Counted from the first letter of the stretch, positions 29,564 to 39,333 are shown. The stretch: DNA of 64,000 bases from Microbulbifer sp. SAOS-129_SWC (GCF_039696035.1 NZ_CP155567.1:3777001-3841000); one strand, 5' to 3'. The notes: generated by a model not told the origin, from the sequence alone. Program-made: numbers and translations.

Positions 29564-30268
29564 ATGAACTACCAGCGTATCGTTGTCCTCACCGGCGCCG
29601 GCATCTCCGCCGAATCCGGCATCCGCACCTTCCGCGACGCCAACGGGCTGTGGGAAAACCACCGCCTGGAAGACGTGGCCACGCCGGAGGCCTTCGAGCG
29701 CGACCCGGCGCTGGTACAGCGTTTCTATAACGCGCGCCGCCAGCAACTGCTGTCCGGCGAGGTTGCACCGAACGCGGCGCACCGCGCGCTGGCGCAACTC
29801 GAGCGGGCCTTTCCCGGCGACTTCCTGCTGGTAACACAGAACATCGACGACCTGCACGAACGCGCCGGCAGCCGCAACCTGATTCATATGCATGGCGAAC
29901 TGCTCAAGGCACGCTGCAGCTGGACCGGCGACACCTACCCGCTGCGCGGCGACCTCGGTACCGACACGGTGTGCGATTGCTGTGGAGAAAAGGGCCTGCT
30001 GCGGCCGCATGTAGTCTGGTTCGGAGAAATGCCGCTGCAGATGGACCGCATCTACCGCGCACTGATGGAGTGCGACCTGTTTGTCAGCATCGGCACCTCC
30101 GGCAGCGTGTACCCGGCCGCGGGCTTCGTGGAATGGGCCAACCGCGCCGGCGCCCATAGCGTGGAACTGAACCTGGAGCGCAGTAACGTCGGTGATGCAT
30201 TCGCCGAACACCGCTGCGGCCCGGCGTCACAGGTAGTGGCGGAGTTCGTGCGCGAATTATGTGGCTGA
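29564..30268 (+). CDS. cobB: NAD-dependent protein deacylase, sirtuin (CobB)
   Basis: Removes acetyl/succinyl groups from lysine using NAD+. The 234-aa form from the ATG at 29564 starts at [18 protein letters not shown]; a GTG at 29531 would add 11 Pro/Ala-rich residues and has no ribosome-binding site. Motifs: [19 protein letters not shown], catalytic His in [11 protein letters not shown], a Cys pair (CDCCG) for zinc, [12 protein letters not shown]. The YNARR segment matches the Tyr/Arg pair of class III desuccinylase sirtuins such as E. coli CobB. It stands alone. Confidence 0.93.
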   Translation: MNYQRIVVLTGAGISAESGIRTFRDANGLWENHRLEDVATPEAFERDPALVQRFYNARRQQLLSGEVAPNAAHRALAQLERAFPGDFLLVTQNIDDLHERAGSRNLIHMHGELLKARCSWTGDTYPLRGDLGTDTVCDCCGEKGLLRPHVVWFGEMPLQMDRIYRALMECDLFVSIGTSGSVYPAAGFVEWANRAGAHSVELNLERSNVGDAFAEHRCGPASQVVAEFVRELCG

Positions 30269-30333
30269 GGTCAGGGCAAACAACGAGGCCGGGCCCCCTT
30301 GGCTGAGCAGCGTCGCAGCACCCACACCGCACA

Positions 30334-30355
30334 AAATGTGACACGAGTCACATAA
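30334..30355. promoter_or_regulatory. CRP-like binding site
   Basis: AAATGTGA-CACGAG-TCACATAA contains a perfect TGTGA-N6-TCACA palindrome (30337-30352), the CRP/Vfr consensus, with matching AT flanks. It lies 218 bp upstream of the FN3 lipoprotein at 30570 and is its most likely target, suggesting cAMP control. Confidence 0.6.
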
Positions 30356-30569
30356 GGAGGGCTGGCTGAATCTCAATTATTGACCGGTTTGTGACTCAAC
30401 GGCATCCTATCGTCAGCGAAAAAAAGTTACAAACAATGGATTTTATTTAGTACTTTTTTGCGCCATCCCACCATAACTCTATATTTCCGGACTCCCTGGA
30501 TCCCTGCACACTGCGCGTTATTCGGGCCCACGGTTTGTCCGGAAAACATACGCTGGGGAAGCGAATATT

Positions 30570-32393
30570 ATGCATTCTTGTCTTCGGGGTCTTATCGCAG
30601 TATCCATGACGGTCATTCTCACCGCTTGCGGCGGTGGTGGTGGTGGTGGAGATAGCTCAACTGGACAAGACAGTTCCAGTAGCTCGAGCAGTTCCAGTAG
30701 CTCGAGCAGTTCCAGTAGCTCCAGCAGTTCCAGTAGCTCCACTAGTTCCAGCAGCGGCGGTGCGGACAACAGCCCCGCAGGGCTCACCGTGACGCTGGAT
30801 GGCGCGAATAGCGTACAGCTGGAATGGGGAGACGCATCCAGCAGTGAAAATGGCTTTGCGATCGAGCGCAGGGTACTGGGGGAATCCTTCAGCCAGGTCG
30901 CCCAGACTGCTGCGGACACCCAGCAATACCTTGACGAAGGTCTGCTGTACGAAACCACCTACATCTACAGAGTCGCTGCTCTATTTCCGGATGGTCAGGA
31001 AAAATACTCCGCCGAAGTCACTATTACCACCGGGGAGCACCTCAATGACGCTGAGTGGGTCAGAAGGTTCCAATTTACCGATGGTGATTCGGAACACATT
31101 ATTTCTCCAAACCGCGTACTTCCCCTGCGCGATGGCAACTATATTGTCACCGGCAGTGCCCCCGGAGAATCTATTATTTTCAAAGCCGACAAATTCGGAA
31201 AGCCGATATGGTCCAAGGTATTTGATTATTCTTACTACAATGGCTACATAAATATCCGTGATCTGGCAGAAACGTCTGACGGGCAGTTAACTCTCGCAGG
31301 AACGGCCGAGAGGCATATAGACGAAGAGTATTCCTTCCTGATGAATATCGATCCGGAAAGTGGCAATGTAAACTGGTTATCCCAGTTCGATATTCAGTTT
31401 AACTCCCCGGGCAAGGCCAATATTTTAGCCGCGCTGGACGAAGATCATGATCAAGTGACCGACGGCTACCTGGTCACAGGTTACAGACCGCACGACGGCA
31501 AATCGATCTGGCTATTAAAATATTCCAGTACTGGGGAAAAGCTGTGGGAACAGCAGTATTCCTCTGTAAATACCATGACAGCCACAGCTGTCATGCAAGA
31601 CAAGGAAGGGAATATCTACATATCGGCCAATTTCAATGAGGAACCGGATAATGTTGTTCCCCTAATTATAAAAACCGACCAGAGTGGAAACCTGCTCTAT
31701 CAAAAAATATATCCCGCCTTTGCCGTTGGATCCAGTTCATCTTTCTCCAGAGTTGATAAAGCAGACACCAATGACGACGGCGTCATCGATGCCAAAGACG
31801 GCGTGGCACTGGTTGGCTATACCGATACAGATGAAAGCACTTCGATCATCTACAATCCGTTTTATATCCGGATCGACAAGCTTGGAAACATAGTAAGCTC
31901 ATTCCTATATGACGATCAGGATACAAACACTGGCAGCAGAATAAAGGATTTCACAGTAGATAATGTTGGAAACCTCTGGCTTCTCGGCGACAGGAATGGC
32001 GGAATATGGTTTGCCCAAATAGGGGCAGATGGCTCCCAGATGGAAAGCACCCTTATCAAGAATAAATATGGAAATCGACTGGTAGCGGATACCATAGAGA
32101 TTGGCCTTGACGGCAACCCCCTCCTCTCAACAGAAGCAGCCTACGGAGGCGCAGTATCAAGGAATTATCTGCTCTGGCGCCTGTCCGCAAATCGGGATCT
32201 GAAATTCTGGTTCAATGATTACATATTCACCGTCGGCGATTGGCCCATCCTCACTAAAGACTTCCTGCTCACTCCTATCGAGCGAGGCATTGCACATTAC
32301 CCGGTTACCGATCCGGTTGATGCATTTGACATTCCGATGCCGGAGCAGGACATAGAGATAATCGACAAGTCAATATTGAATCCCAACCCGTAA
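30570..32393 (+). CDS. FN3-domain lipoprotein with poly-Ser linker (paralog of 34760-36490)
   Basis: 607 aa. Lipobox VILTACGGGG gives Cys20 as the lipidated residue. Then come Gly7 and a Ser-rich linker of about 30 residues. A fibronectin type III-like domain spans about 70-150 (SVQLEWGDASSSENGFAIER to YRVAALFPDGQEKYSAEVTI). The rest (about 165-590) is beta-rich with propeller-like repeats (GNYIVTGSAPGESIIFKADK, GQLTLAGTAERHIDEEYSFL, DGYLVTGYRPHDGKSIWLLK). Ser-linker lipoproteins are common in polysaccharide-degrading marine gammaproteobacteria, but no catalytic domain is recognisable. A stem-loop follows at 32409-32440 and a CRP-like site lies upstream. Confidence 0.82.
   Translation: MHSCLRGLIAVSMTVILTACGGGGGGGDSSTGQDSSSSSSSSSSSSSSSSSSSSSSSTSSSSGGADNSPAGLTVTLDGANSVQLEWGDASSSENGFAIERRVLGESFSQVAQTAADTQQYLDEGLLYETTYIYRVAALFPDGQEKYSAEVTITTGEHLNDAEWVRRFQFTDGDSEHIISPNRVLPLRDGNYIVTGSAPGESIIFKADKFGKPIWSKVFDYSYYNGYINIRDLAETSDGQLTLAGTAERHIDEEYSFLMNIDPESGNVNWLSQFDIQFNSPGKANILAALDEDHDQVTDGYLVTGYRPHDGKSIWLLKYSSTGEKLWEQQYSSVNTMTATAVMQDKEGNIYISANFNEEPDNVVPLIIKTDQSGNLLYQKIYPAFAVGSSSSFSRVDKADTNDDGVIDAKDGVALVGYTDTDESTSIIYNPFYIRIDKLGNIVSSFLYDDQDTNTGSRIKDFTVDNVGNLWLLGDRNGGIWFAQIGADGSQMESTLIKNKYGNRLVADTIEIGLDGNPLLSTEAAYGGAVSRNYLLWRLSANRDLKFWFNDYIFTVGDWPILTKDFLLTPIERGIAHYPVTDPVDAFDIPMPEQDIEIIDKSILNPNP
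30672..30755 (+). repeat. 18-bp tandem repeat encoding the poly-Ser linker
   Basis: AGTTCCAGTAGCTCGAGC at 30672 and 30690, with one- or two-base variants at 30708 and 30726 and a partial fifth copy. The unit is in frame, so copy-number change only lengthens or shortens the linker. Confidence 0.8.
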
Positions 32394-32408
32394 ATATCCT
32401 AGCTGAGA

Positions 32409-32440
32409 AAATGGCCCCGAATCCGGTTTCTGGGCCATTT
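32409..32440 (+). terminator. Stem-loop after the FN3 lipoprotein
   Basis: AAATGGCCC / GGGCCATTT, a 9-bp stem with a 14-nt loop, 15 bp past the stop codon. The remainder of 32441-32670 shows no gene. Confidence 0.55.
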
Positions 32441-32670
32441 ATTGCTGCATAAACCAGATTAACAACAAACGAAACTCGGTTTACTAAGGACAGCACAGCG
32501 CAGACCTCGAAGGCGCAAAGCATTACAACCCCATAAGGCGAATCTGAACTGCTTTAATCAAGATAACCCGTCAAAAATATCAGCTCATTCATCAAGTGTT
32601 TCAGGTCACCGGAAAAGCAGGCGGGAAGCCGAGGAGTTTACCTGCATCCTATCTTACAACTGAACACCAT

Positions 32671-32702
32671 AAAAAAACGCGGCAGGCCAATGACCTGCCG
32701 CG
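32671..32702 (-). terminator. Intrinsic terminator of the 32752-33411 gene
   Basis: On the minus strand GCGGCAGG-TCATTGG-CCTGCCGC is followed by GTTTTTTT, a classic stem and U-tract about 50 bp past the stop codon. Confidence 0.85.
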
Positions 32703-32751
32703 CTCTTCGAGCTACGACTATACGGATATTTATAAAATACCCGATAGCTGA

Positions 32752-33411
32752 TTACAGTTTCAGCGTTTTGGTCTTAAACTCGTTTACACAGTAATCTGCA
32801 TTCGCTTGCAGCGCTTGCTTTAGCCGCTCGGCATTGTCAGCCATCAGCTCATCATAGGTCGGCGCGCCCTCATCTTCCTCTGGCGTAGCACGACCACAGC
32901 TGGCCTCTGCCAGAACTTCATTAGTAGAGGTATCGATCAAGCGCATTTTGACCCCATAGCCCACCTGATACTTACTGAATGACATAGGGAAATTGGCAAA
33001 CTTCCAGCCCAATGTCTGCACATCCAGCAACAGACGTGCATCCTTTACTTGCGATGTCACCTCCTTTAAATCATCGCCTTTCGCAACAATGCTATTATCA
33101 TCCAGCGGAACCACGCTGTATTTGTCCGCCATCGCTTCCGCGAGCCGGTTATAAATTCGTACAGCCGGATCCTCAATATTGTTTTCTTTTACAATCTTGT
33201 TACCAGCAGAAACCATTGCAGCAACGCCAATGACACCGAACATACTCTTGCCCGGCGTGGTGGCAATAAAGGAGGGCTTTTCACGACTCACACCACTCAG
33301 CTGCCGCCCTTCAATCATCGGTACGGCAGTATCGGAAATGGGTGAATTCTGTACCCCGGCACACCCCACTGCACCAAGAACAAGTGTCAGAACTATCAGT
33401 TTTTTAAGCAT
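32752..33411 (-). CDS. Hypothetical lipoprotein
   Basis: 219 aa. Signal and lipobox (MLKKLIVLTLVLGAVGCAGV) give Cys17. The mature protein has a hydrophobic stretch (SMFGVIGVAAMVSAGNKIVK) near 55-75 that may be membrane-associated, then an alpha/beta region (DPAVRIYNRLAEAMADKYSV) and a C-terminal DELMADNAERLKQALQANAD helix with Cys. No family recognised. Single gene with its own terminator and probably its own promoter. Confidence 0.75.
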   Translation of the reverse strand: MLKKLIVLTLVLGAVGCAGVQNSPISDTAVPMIEGRQLSGVSREKPSFIATTPGKSMFGVIGVAAMVSAGNKIVKENNIEDPAVRIYNRLAEAMADKYSVVPLDDNSIVAKGDDLKEVTSQVKDARLLLDVQTLGWKFANFPMSFSKYQVGYGVKMRLIDTSTNEVLAEASCGRATPEEDEGAPTYDELMADNAERLKQALQANADYCVNEFKTKTLKL

Positions 33412-33516
33412 TTCCTATTTCTCCTGGTTGTTTTGATTATAGAAATTCAAGTACTGGCCAGATCTCCCTGCCGATTCGAAAAGTATTCGGCTAGCAGCAT
33501 GGCATTTTATATAAAA

Positions 33517-34599
33517 CGCGGTTTCAAGTAATAACTGCAATTTCTTCATGCAGCGAGCAAATCGTCCCGCCGCCCCATAAATAGCTCATTTGGCGATCGT
33601 CCACCCCTGGTCGCTCTTGGTCTGCTGTTCAGGCGGTCCATGACAAACTGAACCTGCTCATCCGATACCGTACTGAAGTCCGTTCCCTTCGGGAAATATT
33701 GCCGAATAAGACCATTGGTATTTTCATTGATTCCACGCTCCCATGATGCATAGGGATGGGCAAAGTAAATATCCGCCTCCAGTCCTTTCGCGATCTCTTC
33801 ATGACCGGCAAACTCAAGGCCATTGTCGAACGTGATTGTTTTGACTTTCTCCTTAAGGTGTACCATATGCGCAACCGCTGCAGCGGCGAGCAAGTCGGCT
33901 CTCTTGCCCGTCAGCAACACAATGACCGTATACAGCGATTTGCGCTCTACCAGGGTCAATAGCGCACCTTTGCGGCCTTTGCCGATGACTGTATCGCCTT
34001 CCCAGTCGCCAATTCGGTTACCCAGGTCAACAACCTCAGGGCGTTCATCAATACTCACTCTGTTCTTGATCTTGCCGCGTTGATCGTTGCTGCCGTAACG
34101 CTTGCGGTAGGGCTTTGACGCTACTCGCAGATGCGTATACAAATCGCCGCCATGAGCCTTGTCGGCATAGATCAGCTGATAAATTGTCTCATGATGTAAG
34201 GAAATACCCGTACACCGTTTCAGATAATCTGCTACCTGCTGCGGGCTTAACTCCTGCCGGAGCAGCGTTTCAATCTGATCACGTACCTCGTCCGTCACCT
34301 TCCGAGCCTTGTGGGCCCCATACCGTCTAACATTCGACAGCTTTTGAGCTTGCCCGGGCCGGTACCCTCGTAGCCCTTTGTTGCGACGCAGCTCTCGACA
34401 GATCGTAGAGGGATGCCTTTCCAGAAGTTCGGCAATCTCTATTTGCGAGTGCCCGGCTTTCTTCAGACTATAAATCTGGTATCGTTCGTTCTCGGTCAGC
34501 TGGTTGTAGCTCATCAGTGCTTTTCTCTTGGCGGGGAGAAGCGCCGACTCTACCAGCTGGCCTCTCTCTTACCAATTGCACTTATTATCCGAAACCGCG
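33517..34599 (-). mobile_element. IS30-family insertion sequence, 1083 bp
   Basis: The terminal inverted repeats agree at 22 of 26 positions: left 33517-33542 begins CGCGGTTTCAAGTAATAACT, and the right end read inward from 34599 begins CGCGGTTTCGGATAATAAGT. The flanking AAA on both sides is compatible with the 2-3 bp target duplication of this family. It contains one intact transposase gene and looks potentially active. Confidence 0.88.
33546..34514 (-). CDS. IS30-family transposase
   Basis: 322 aa. The N-terminal helix-turn-helix (LTENERYQIYSLKKAGHSQI, LERHPSTICRELRRNKGLRG) is the IS30 hallmark. The DDE core is visible: GDWEGDTVIG (first Asp), ITFDNGLEFAGHEEIA (second Asp), PYASWERGINENTNGLIRQY (Glu). 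The C-terminus NSRPRATRGGRSPNELF is typical. The frame is uninterrupted. Confidence 0.95.
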   Translation of the reverse strand: MSYNQLTENERYQIYSLKKAGHSQIEIAELLERHPSTICRELRRNKGLRGYRPGQAQKLSNVRRYGAHKARKVTDEVRDQIETLLRQELSPQQVADYLKRCTGISLHHETIYQLIYADKAHGGDLYTHLRVASKPYRKRYGSNDQRGKIKNRVSIDERPEVVDLGNRIGDWEGDTVIGKGRKGALLTLVERKSLYTVIVLLTGKRADLLAAAAVAHMVHLKEKVKTITFDNGLEFAGHEEIAKGLEADIYFAHPYASWERGINENTNGLIRQYFPKGTDFSTVSDEQVQFVMDRLNSRPRATRGGRSPNELFMGRRDDLLAA

Positions 34600-34759
34600 A
34601 AATATAAATTAGATTGACTTTTACATTTATGAGCGCCGTCATCCGCTAGAATTTTCCAGCCTGACGGAGATATTTGCGCCCATAAATCAACCTATTAGTA
34701 TAACGATCTATAAAAACCTCCTCCCGCCTCAGGCTTTCCGCACTTCGTATTGTTATCTA

Positions 34760-36490
34760 TCATTTTCCAACCAGATCAGTAATGACGAGCTGAACGGCAT
34801 GATTGCGCTTCTGAACCGCAATTGGCGAGCCAACGCTCCAATCCACCACGCTGAATGACTCCGCCTGGTAATTCGCCAGAAAATCCAGGGTATCAATCGC
34901 CATCGGCTCTGCTACAAGACCATTGGCCAACCTGGGGATATTATTGTCCGCATCGACTTTCGCAATGATGCCCACATAATGCGGATCAAATCGATTGGTT
35001 TCCAGTTCAAACAATTTTGATCCACCCGCCAGCCCCGCTTCACTGTCAAGATCAATCTCTATATCGTTGTCAACGCTGTAGGCGGGCCCCAAATCTCCTT
35101 TCACATTGATTGAGCCGTAATACGCGGATGTATCTGCGCTACCGCGCAGTAGAATTGATTGATCAGATCCCTGGTATGCCGTATTCAGGAATAAGTCTGT
35201 TGTTGTTATTCGCTTTTTCCAGGCGGCATCGCCACTGCCATTCAATGCGAGGAACCATGTATCTGAATTGGCTGGGAAATCTGCAGAAGGATCAAATGCA
35301 GCAATACCCGACAGTATCAAACGATAACTATCTGCTGCGTCGCCTGTCAGAAGTATGTTCATCGAATAGAGACTGATTTCCGGCACATCCGCGCCAAACG
35401 TCAAATTGCGCTGGAATACGAGATTCCCCGCAACATCGAATTTAGCCAGATACAGATATCTATCGCCCTGATAATCGGGCTCCCGAATCTGAGCAGCAAA
35501 AAAGACTGATCCATCTGGAGCGGCGGTTATTTTTCCACCTAAAGCGTCGAGTTTGGTTATCTCCTTGCTCCACTGCACATTGAGATCCAGATCGGTCTTG
35601 ACGACAAAGTAGTCGGCATCCGCAAAATTCCGGGTAACCAGAAGCAGGGAGTCGTATACCCCGTCATTGTTTTCATCGGCCGGGCGGAGATCGAACAGCT
35701 GGATATCCGCCAACTTGAGGTAGCTACCTTCCAGAATTTCACCGGTTTCCGGGTCAAGGATCAACCGCCCTGCACCGAGGTTTGCCGGTACAGAAGTCTC
35801 CGGATTGGGGCGAATCTGCCCGATAATGTACAGCGCATCACTGGACTGGAGCCACGCTGTGAAGTACCCCTCGCCGGAATCCTCAGACTCAATATACCGG
35901 GTCCATTTGGGAACGCCGTTTACATCAATACGGCTAACAAAGGTATCGACTTCATTGGCATTGCCAACGACTATGGCGTCGCCAGCATCAAGCGGGATTA
36001 CCCGATAAATGGAGAGTTTCTGATCATCCGCCAGTTGATATGCCTTGGCATAGGTATCTTCCCGACCGGTATTGGCGATCGTTATTGATACTTCTGTATA
36101 GCTGTCACTCGACTCACCATCGCGAGTTGAGAAAACTCGATAGCTGTAGGTTTTCCCGGAGATGACGGAGTCATCTACGAATTTGGTGATATTCTTATCA
36201 AGCTGCGCAATTATGCCGAAATTACCTTGATCACCGACCTTGCGCTGGAGGTAGAAGCCGGTTTCATCGTCGGAGTTATCTGTCCAGGTGATCACTGCGT
36301 TGCCATTGGCATCCTGTACTATACCGCCCCCGGACGGTGAAGCCGGAGCCGTGGAGCCTTGCGGCGTAGTTGGCGTGCCCCCGCCCTGCCCACCTTCGCC
36401 GGAGCTACCGGAGCTGTCTGAGCCGGACCCTCCGCCGCCTCCGCAAGCTGCCAAGGTAAGACTTAAAGCCAAGCATAATAAGTACCGCAT
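34760..36490 (-). CDS. FN3-domain lipoprotein (paralog of 30570-32393)
   Basis: 576 aa. Lipobox SLTLAACGGGG gives Cys16, followed by a Gly/Ser/Pro linker. The FN3-like domain (about 52-137) contains AVITWTDNSDDETGFYLQRK and SYRVFSTRDGESSDSYTEVS, aligning with the paralog's LEWGDASSSENGFAIERR and YRVAALFPDG. The C-terminal part is beta-rich with similar phrases (DAIVVGNANEVDTFVSRIDV, YFVVKTDLDLNVQWSKEITK). Both genes face inward toward the IS30 copy. Different linkers but the same plan suggest an old duplication. Function unknown. Confidence 0.8.
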   Translation of the reverse strand: MRYLLCLALSLTLAACGGGGGSGSDSSGSSGEGGQGGGTPTTPQGSTAPASPSGGGIVQDANGNAVITWTDNSDDETGFYLQRKVGDQGNFGIIAQLDKNITKFVDDSVISGKTYSYRVFSTRDGESSDSYTEVSITIANTGREDTYAKAYQLADDQKLSIYRVIPLDAGDAIVVGNANEVDTFVSRIDVNGVPKWTRYIESEDSGEGYFTAWLQSSDALYIIGQIRPNPETSVPANLGAGRLILDPETGEILEGSYLKLADIQLFDLRPADENNDGVYDSLLLVTRNFADADYFVVKTDLDLNVQWSKEITKLDALGGKITAAPDGSVFFAAQIREPDYQGDRYLYLAKFDVAGNLVFQRNLTFGADVPEISLYSMNILLTGDAADSYRLILSGIAAFDPSADFPANSDTWFLALNGSGDAAWKKRITTTDLFLNTAYQGSDQSILLRGSADTSAYYGSINVKGDLGPAYSVDNDIEIDLDSEAGLAGGSKLFELETNRFDPHYVGIIAKVDADNNIPRLANGLVAEPMAIDTLDFLANYQAESFSVVDWSVGSPIAVQKRNHAVQLVITDLVGK

Positions 36491-37020
36491 ACATTCCCCC
36501 GAGTTTTGCTTCTTTTATTGACCACTTCGATGAGAGCGAAGCTGTATAATTGTATTTTTATTGATGGCTCGCACCACCGTCAGCCCGGAACAAGATCACA
36601 AATTTTGATTACACGCCATTACGGTATGAGGACACTCAACTGAAAGACCTTCCCTCCGCTAATTGGCGATACCTGTGCTTAAGGCTTGTGCAAACGGACC
36701 CGATGCATGCCCCACAAATTACTAAATAGATAGCCTCAAGCGTGGTGGCTATTACAACGATCCCCAGCGAAAAAGCGCTATATCCATAAGCAAAAGTTAT
36801 ATTTTACTCGTGGACTGCCAAGCGCGAATCGGGCAGCCATGTTGCTGCCACGTGTGGACAGGGCATTTTCCTGCGGACAATATGGAAGTGTCGGACAAGA
36901 TCCCGAACACCGATGCCGGGGCATTGAAAATTGAAGCCTCGATTTGGGACAGACATTTTCGCTGTAGACCTGCCCCACATGGTGGCGCGTATTCTTTTTA
37001 TCTTTTAACTACCAGTTAAA
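36491..37020. other. Intergenic stretch, no gene recognised
   Basis: 530 bp between two minus-strand lipoprotein genes. It must carry the promoter of the 34760-36490 gene. I see no conserved ORF, RNA or clear repeat in it. Confidence 0.55.
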
Positions 37021-37671
37021 TTATCTTCTACTCAGCAAATACGGAAATACTGGAACACTCTGAAGCTCCGTATATTTATCCTTTAACAATTTAACATCTC
37101 TCTGCATGTCGTTAGAGAAAGATATATTTGCACCTTTGACAAAAGGCATATCCAGCAAACCAATTCCAAACTGGTGATCAAAATTTATGGAGCCAACGTA
37201 AGTGGCCTTCCCCGGCTCCACCTCAAAATGAAGTTTAAAATCCTTTTGAGGAGTATATTTTGTTAAATCTGCCTCGTAAAAATAGGAATAAAATTCATAA
37301 TTGCCTGCGGGTACCGGCACTGCGAATACGTAACCGCGCCCCTGTTTTACGGCAAAATCGCCATCATCTTTAGTATATTGCTGAGAATGATTCTCAGGGA
37401 TTGGTGAAACACTGCCGCGAATATCAGAATTCCCCTCATCCAAACCTTGAAAAATGAAGTCGTATTTAGAGAATCGATAATTCTCTCTACCCAAATCGAT
37501 CATCTCTCTATTTGATTTTGGATAGGCACCGGAGAATGTTATGGACCCGATTAAATAGCCATAGGTTGACAGATCTGCGTTGGAAACCTGGCCATCAGTG
37601 AGAGGGAAAACCGTTAATTTGGCGCATGCTGCTGCAACAAAGGAAATAAGGATTACGATGATTTTTTTCAT
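37021..37671 (-). CDS. Hypothetical lipoprotein
   Basis: 216 aa. MKKIIVILISFVAAACAKLT is a lipoprotein signal with Cys16. The mature part is beta-rich: GYLIGSITFSGAYPKSNREM, the segment GRGYVFAVPVPAGNYEFYSY and FHFEVEPGK-like sequence resemble the 'lipoprotein with carboxypeptidase-regulatory-like strands' style, where P-A-G-x-Y-x-F marks a Greek-key turn. No named family assigned. It is AT-rich relative to the left part of the window. Confidence 0.72.
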   Translation of the reverse strand: MKKIIVILISFVAAACAKLTVFPLTDGQVSNADLSTYGYLIGSITFSGAYPKSNREMIDLGRENYRFSKYDFIFQGLDEGNSDIRGSVSPIPENHSQQYTKDDGDFAVKQGRGYVFAVPVPAGNYEFYSYFYEADLTKYTPQKDFKLHFEVEPGKATYVGSINFDHQFGIGLLDMPFVKGANISFSNDMQRDVKLLKDKYTELQSVPVFPYLLSRR

Positions 37672-38090
37672 GAGCTTGCTCTTATCACTTTTAAATACCT
37701 ACAGAGTTTTCTGGTTTTTTGGGCCTTGGGTATCATTCAACCTTTAACGCGCGAATGCTGCTCGCACAAGAGACACTGCGGGATCATCACTGAAAAATTG
37801 ATCTTGATTATGAGCAGTCCCGCTGAATCTATGCGGCCGTCAATATGAGGCGAGACTTGAGAGCCAACTCAATTCCAAGGCCGACTGCGAGGGAAAGCTA
37901 CATCTGAAAATAACCCGCTTGGCGCGTCAGAGCATCGATTTAACTGGCTGGACGATTTTATCCGATAAAACTCGCAACAATGCCACCCTTGCAACGCACC
38001 TGACAGTCATTTTTCAAATTATGGGCGTCCTTTTTATTTGCTTATCCAGGATCCACAACCACTGAAACGATCCGCACAGCTGGCGCACTA
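37672..38090. other. Intergenic stretch, no gene recognised
   Basis: About 420 bp between two minus-strand genes for exported proteins. Nothing coding or structural is convincing here. Confidence 0.5.
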
Positions 38091-38657
38091 TCAATTTGAT
38101 TTTACTTCCTTATGAACGACACCATCCGACCCAACGTGGATAGTGGTAGTAGTCGATGTATTCCGAAGCTCAGCTTTTGGACCCACACACCTGTAGCTCT
38201 TAAATTTCCGGTTTGCAGTAAATTGCTTCATCAACGTCTTGCAAACCTCCATCGGACGACTTGTATCCAGGCCATAGAAAATATCAAAATAATCCATTGA
38301 TGCATTTTTCAGGTCCAGAGTCCTGACGACATAATACGCATCGGCAATATTCTTCTTCTCAAGAACCGGGGAGAACTCGCTTGGCACATCATTCATGCAA
38401 CCTTCGCGGCCATAGGTCACATTTTTAGCCGCGCCATTATTCGCCAGGCTTTGCGCATGCCCATGCTTGATACCGGCCAATGTATACTGGCAAGCCTCCC
38501 TGTCGCCATCGACATCAACCAGCTGGACAATTCTTACCGTGGCCAGCGGGCCGGTCATGGTGTATTCGTACAGGGCATATTGCGACCCCTTTTCGGCAGC
38601 AGACAGTCCGGCCGAAATAGCAAGAGCGAGGCCTGGCATCAGGAATCTTTTTATCAT
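38091..38657 (-). CDS. Hypothetical secreted protein
   Basis: 188 aa from the ATG at 38657, preferred over 38705 because AAGGA lies just upstream and the signal peptide starts there (MIKRFLMPGLALAISAGLSA, cleaved before AEKGSQYALYEY). Cysteines at REACQYTL, REGCMNDV, MEVCKTLM and YRCVGPKA could form two disulfides in the periplasm. No family recognised. It is the second gene downstream of the giant RHS gene on the same strand, separated from the immunity candidate by about 210 bp. Confidence 0.72.
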   Translation of the reverse strand: MIKRFLMPGLALAISAGLSAAEKGSQYALYEYTMTGPLATVRIVQLVDVDGDREACQYTLAGIKHGHAQSLANNGAAKNVTYGREGCMNDVPSEFSPVLEKKNIADAYYVVRTLDLKNASMDYFDIFYGLDTSRPMEVCKTLMKQFTANRKFKSYRCVGPKAELRNTSTTTTIHVGSDGVVHKEVKSN

Positions 38658-38865
38658 TTTGCATCCTTTTAGGAGAAAGCCCCACGAGCCCATACCGGAA
38701 GGCATACTTTTTTAGCTCCTAGACTGCCTGGAGCTGGTGGACCGGAGGGCTTTCCTGCGAGAAGATAAACACTAAGTTACCGATGGTAAGCTACCGCCAG
38801 CCCTCGAACGCCCAGCCAAAGTCATAGGGGCTCCAGACCAACCATACAGCTTATGGATATCCTTT

Positions 38866-39333
38866 TTAATAACCCAGGCTTGACAAAACCTGACCTACCT
38901 TCTGTTTTTTTTCACTTTCGCTCAGGGACTGCCACACCATGTGAGTAACAGGAGGCACCTCAATATCTATAAACTCTGGCGGCTCTACAACCTCCCAATA
39001 ATCTACAGATTGCAATCCGCAAGAAGGACACGCAGGAAAGGCGCCTATTTGAAAAACGCTTCCTTCACTGTCGGAGTCACAAGCAATAGATCCGTAGCTT
39101 TTGCGCAAAACTCCTGCAAGCACATTAGCAGACTTCCCAGACATTCGAGAATCGGACTTAATAAGTCTATCAACCTCATCATAGGTCTTGTCGCCCATCG
39201 CATCTAAATATGCAACACTGTTGATTGATTTACCACGAAGCAAAAACTCGCCATACGACCCTGATCTAATTTGAGGCACATTAAATTCAAAACCGCAACT
39301 TCCACATCTACACTTTACGATCTGTAACTTCAT
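38866..39333 (-). CDS. Candidate immunity protein for the RHS/RES toxin
   Basis: 155 aa, no signal peptide, so cytoplasmic. It starts 4 bp inside the RHS stop (39330-39333), the tight coupling typical of polymorphic toxin-immunity pairs. Two Cys clusters, CRCGSC (8-13) and CPSC (102-105), look like a split zinc knuckle. The rest is mixed alpha/beta with an acidic EPPEFIDIEVPP stretch. AT-rich like the adjoining toxin tip and unlike the YD region, so tip and immunity gene were probably acquired together. Immunity function is inferred from position only. Confidence 0.65.
   Translation of the reverse strand: MKLQIVKCRCGSCGFEFNVPQIRSGSYGEFLLRGKSINSVAYLDAMGDKTYDEVDRLIKSDSRMSGKSANVLAGVLRKSYGSIACDSDSEGSVFQIGAFPACPSCGLQSVDYWEVVEPPEFIDIEVPPVTHMVWQSLSESEKKQKVGQVLSSLGY

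Noticed and set aside
38866..39333. Xre-type antitoxin partner for the RES domain
   Set aside because: The protein has no helix-turn-helix; it shows Cys clusters instead, so an orphan immunity protein fits better.
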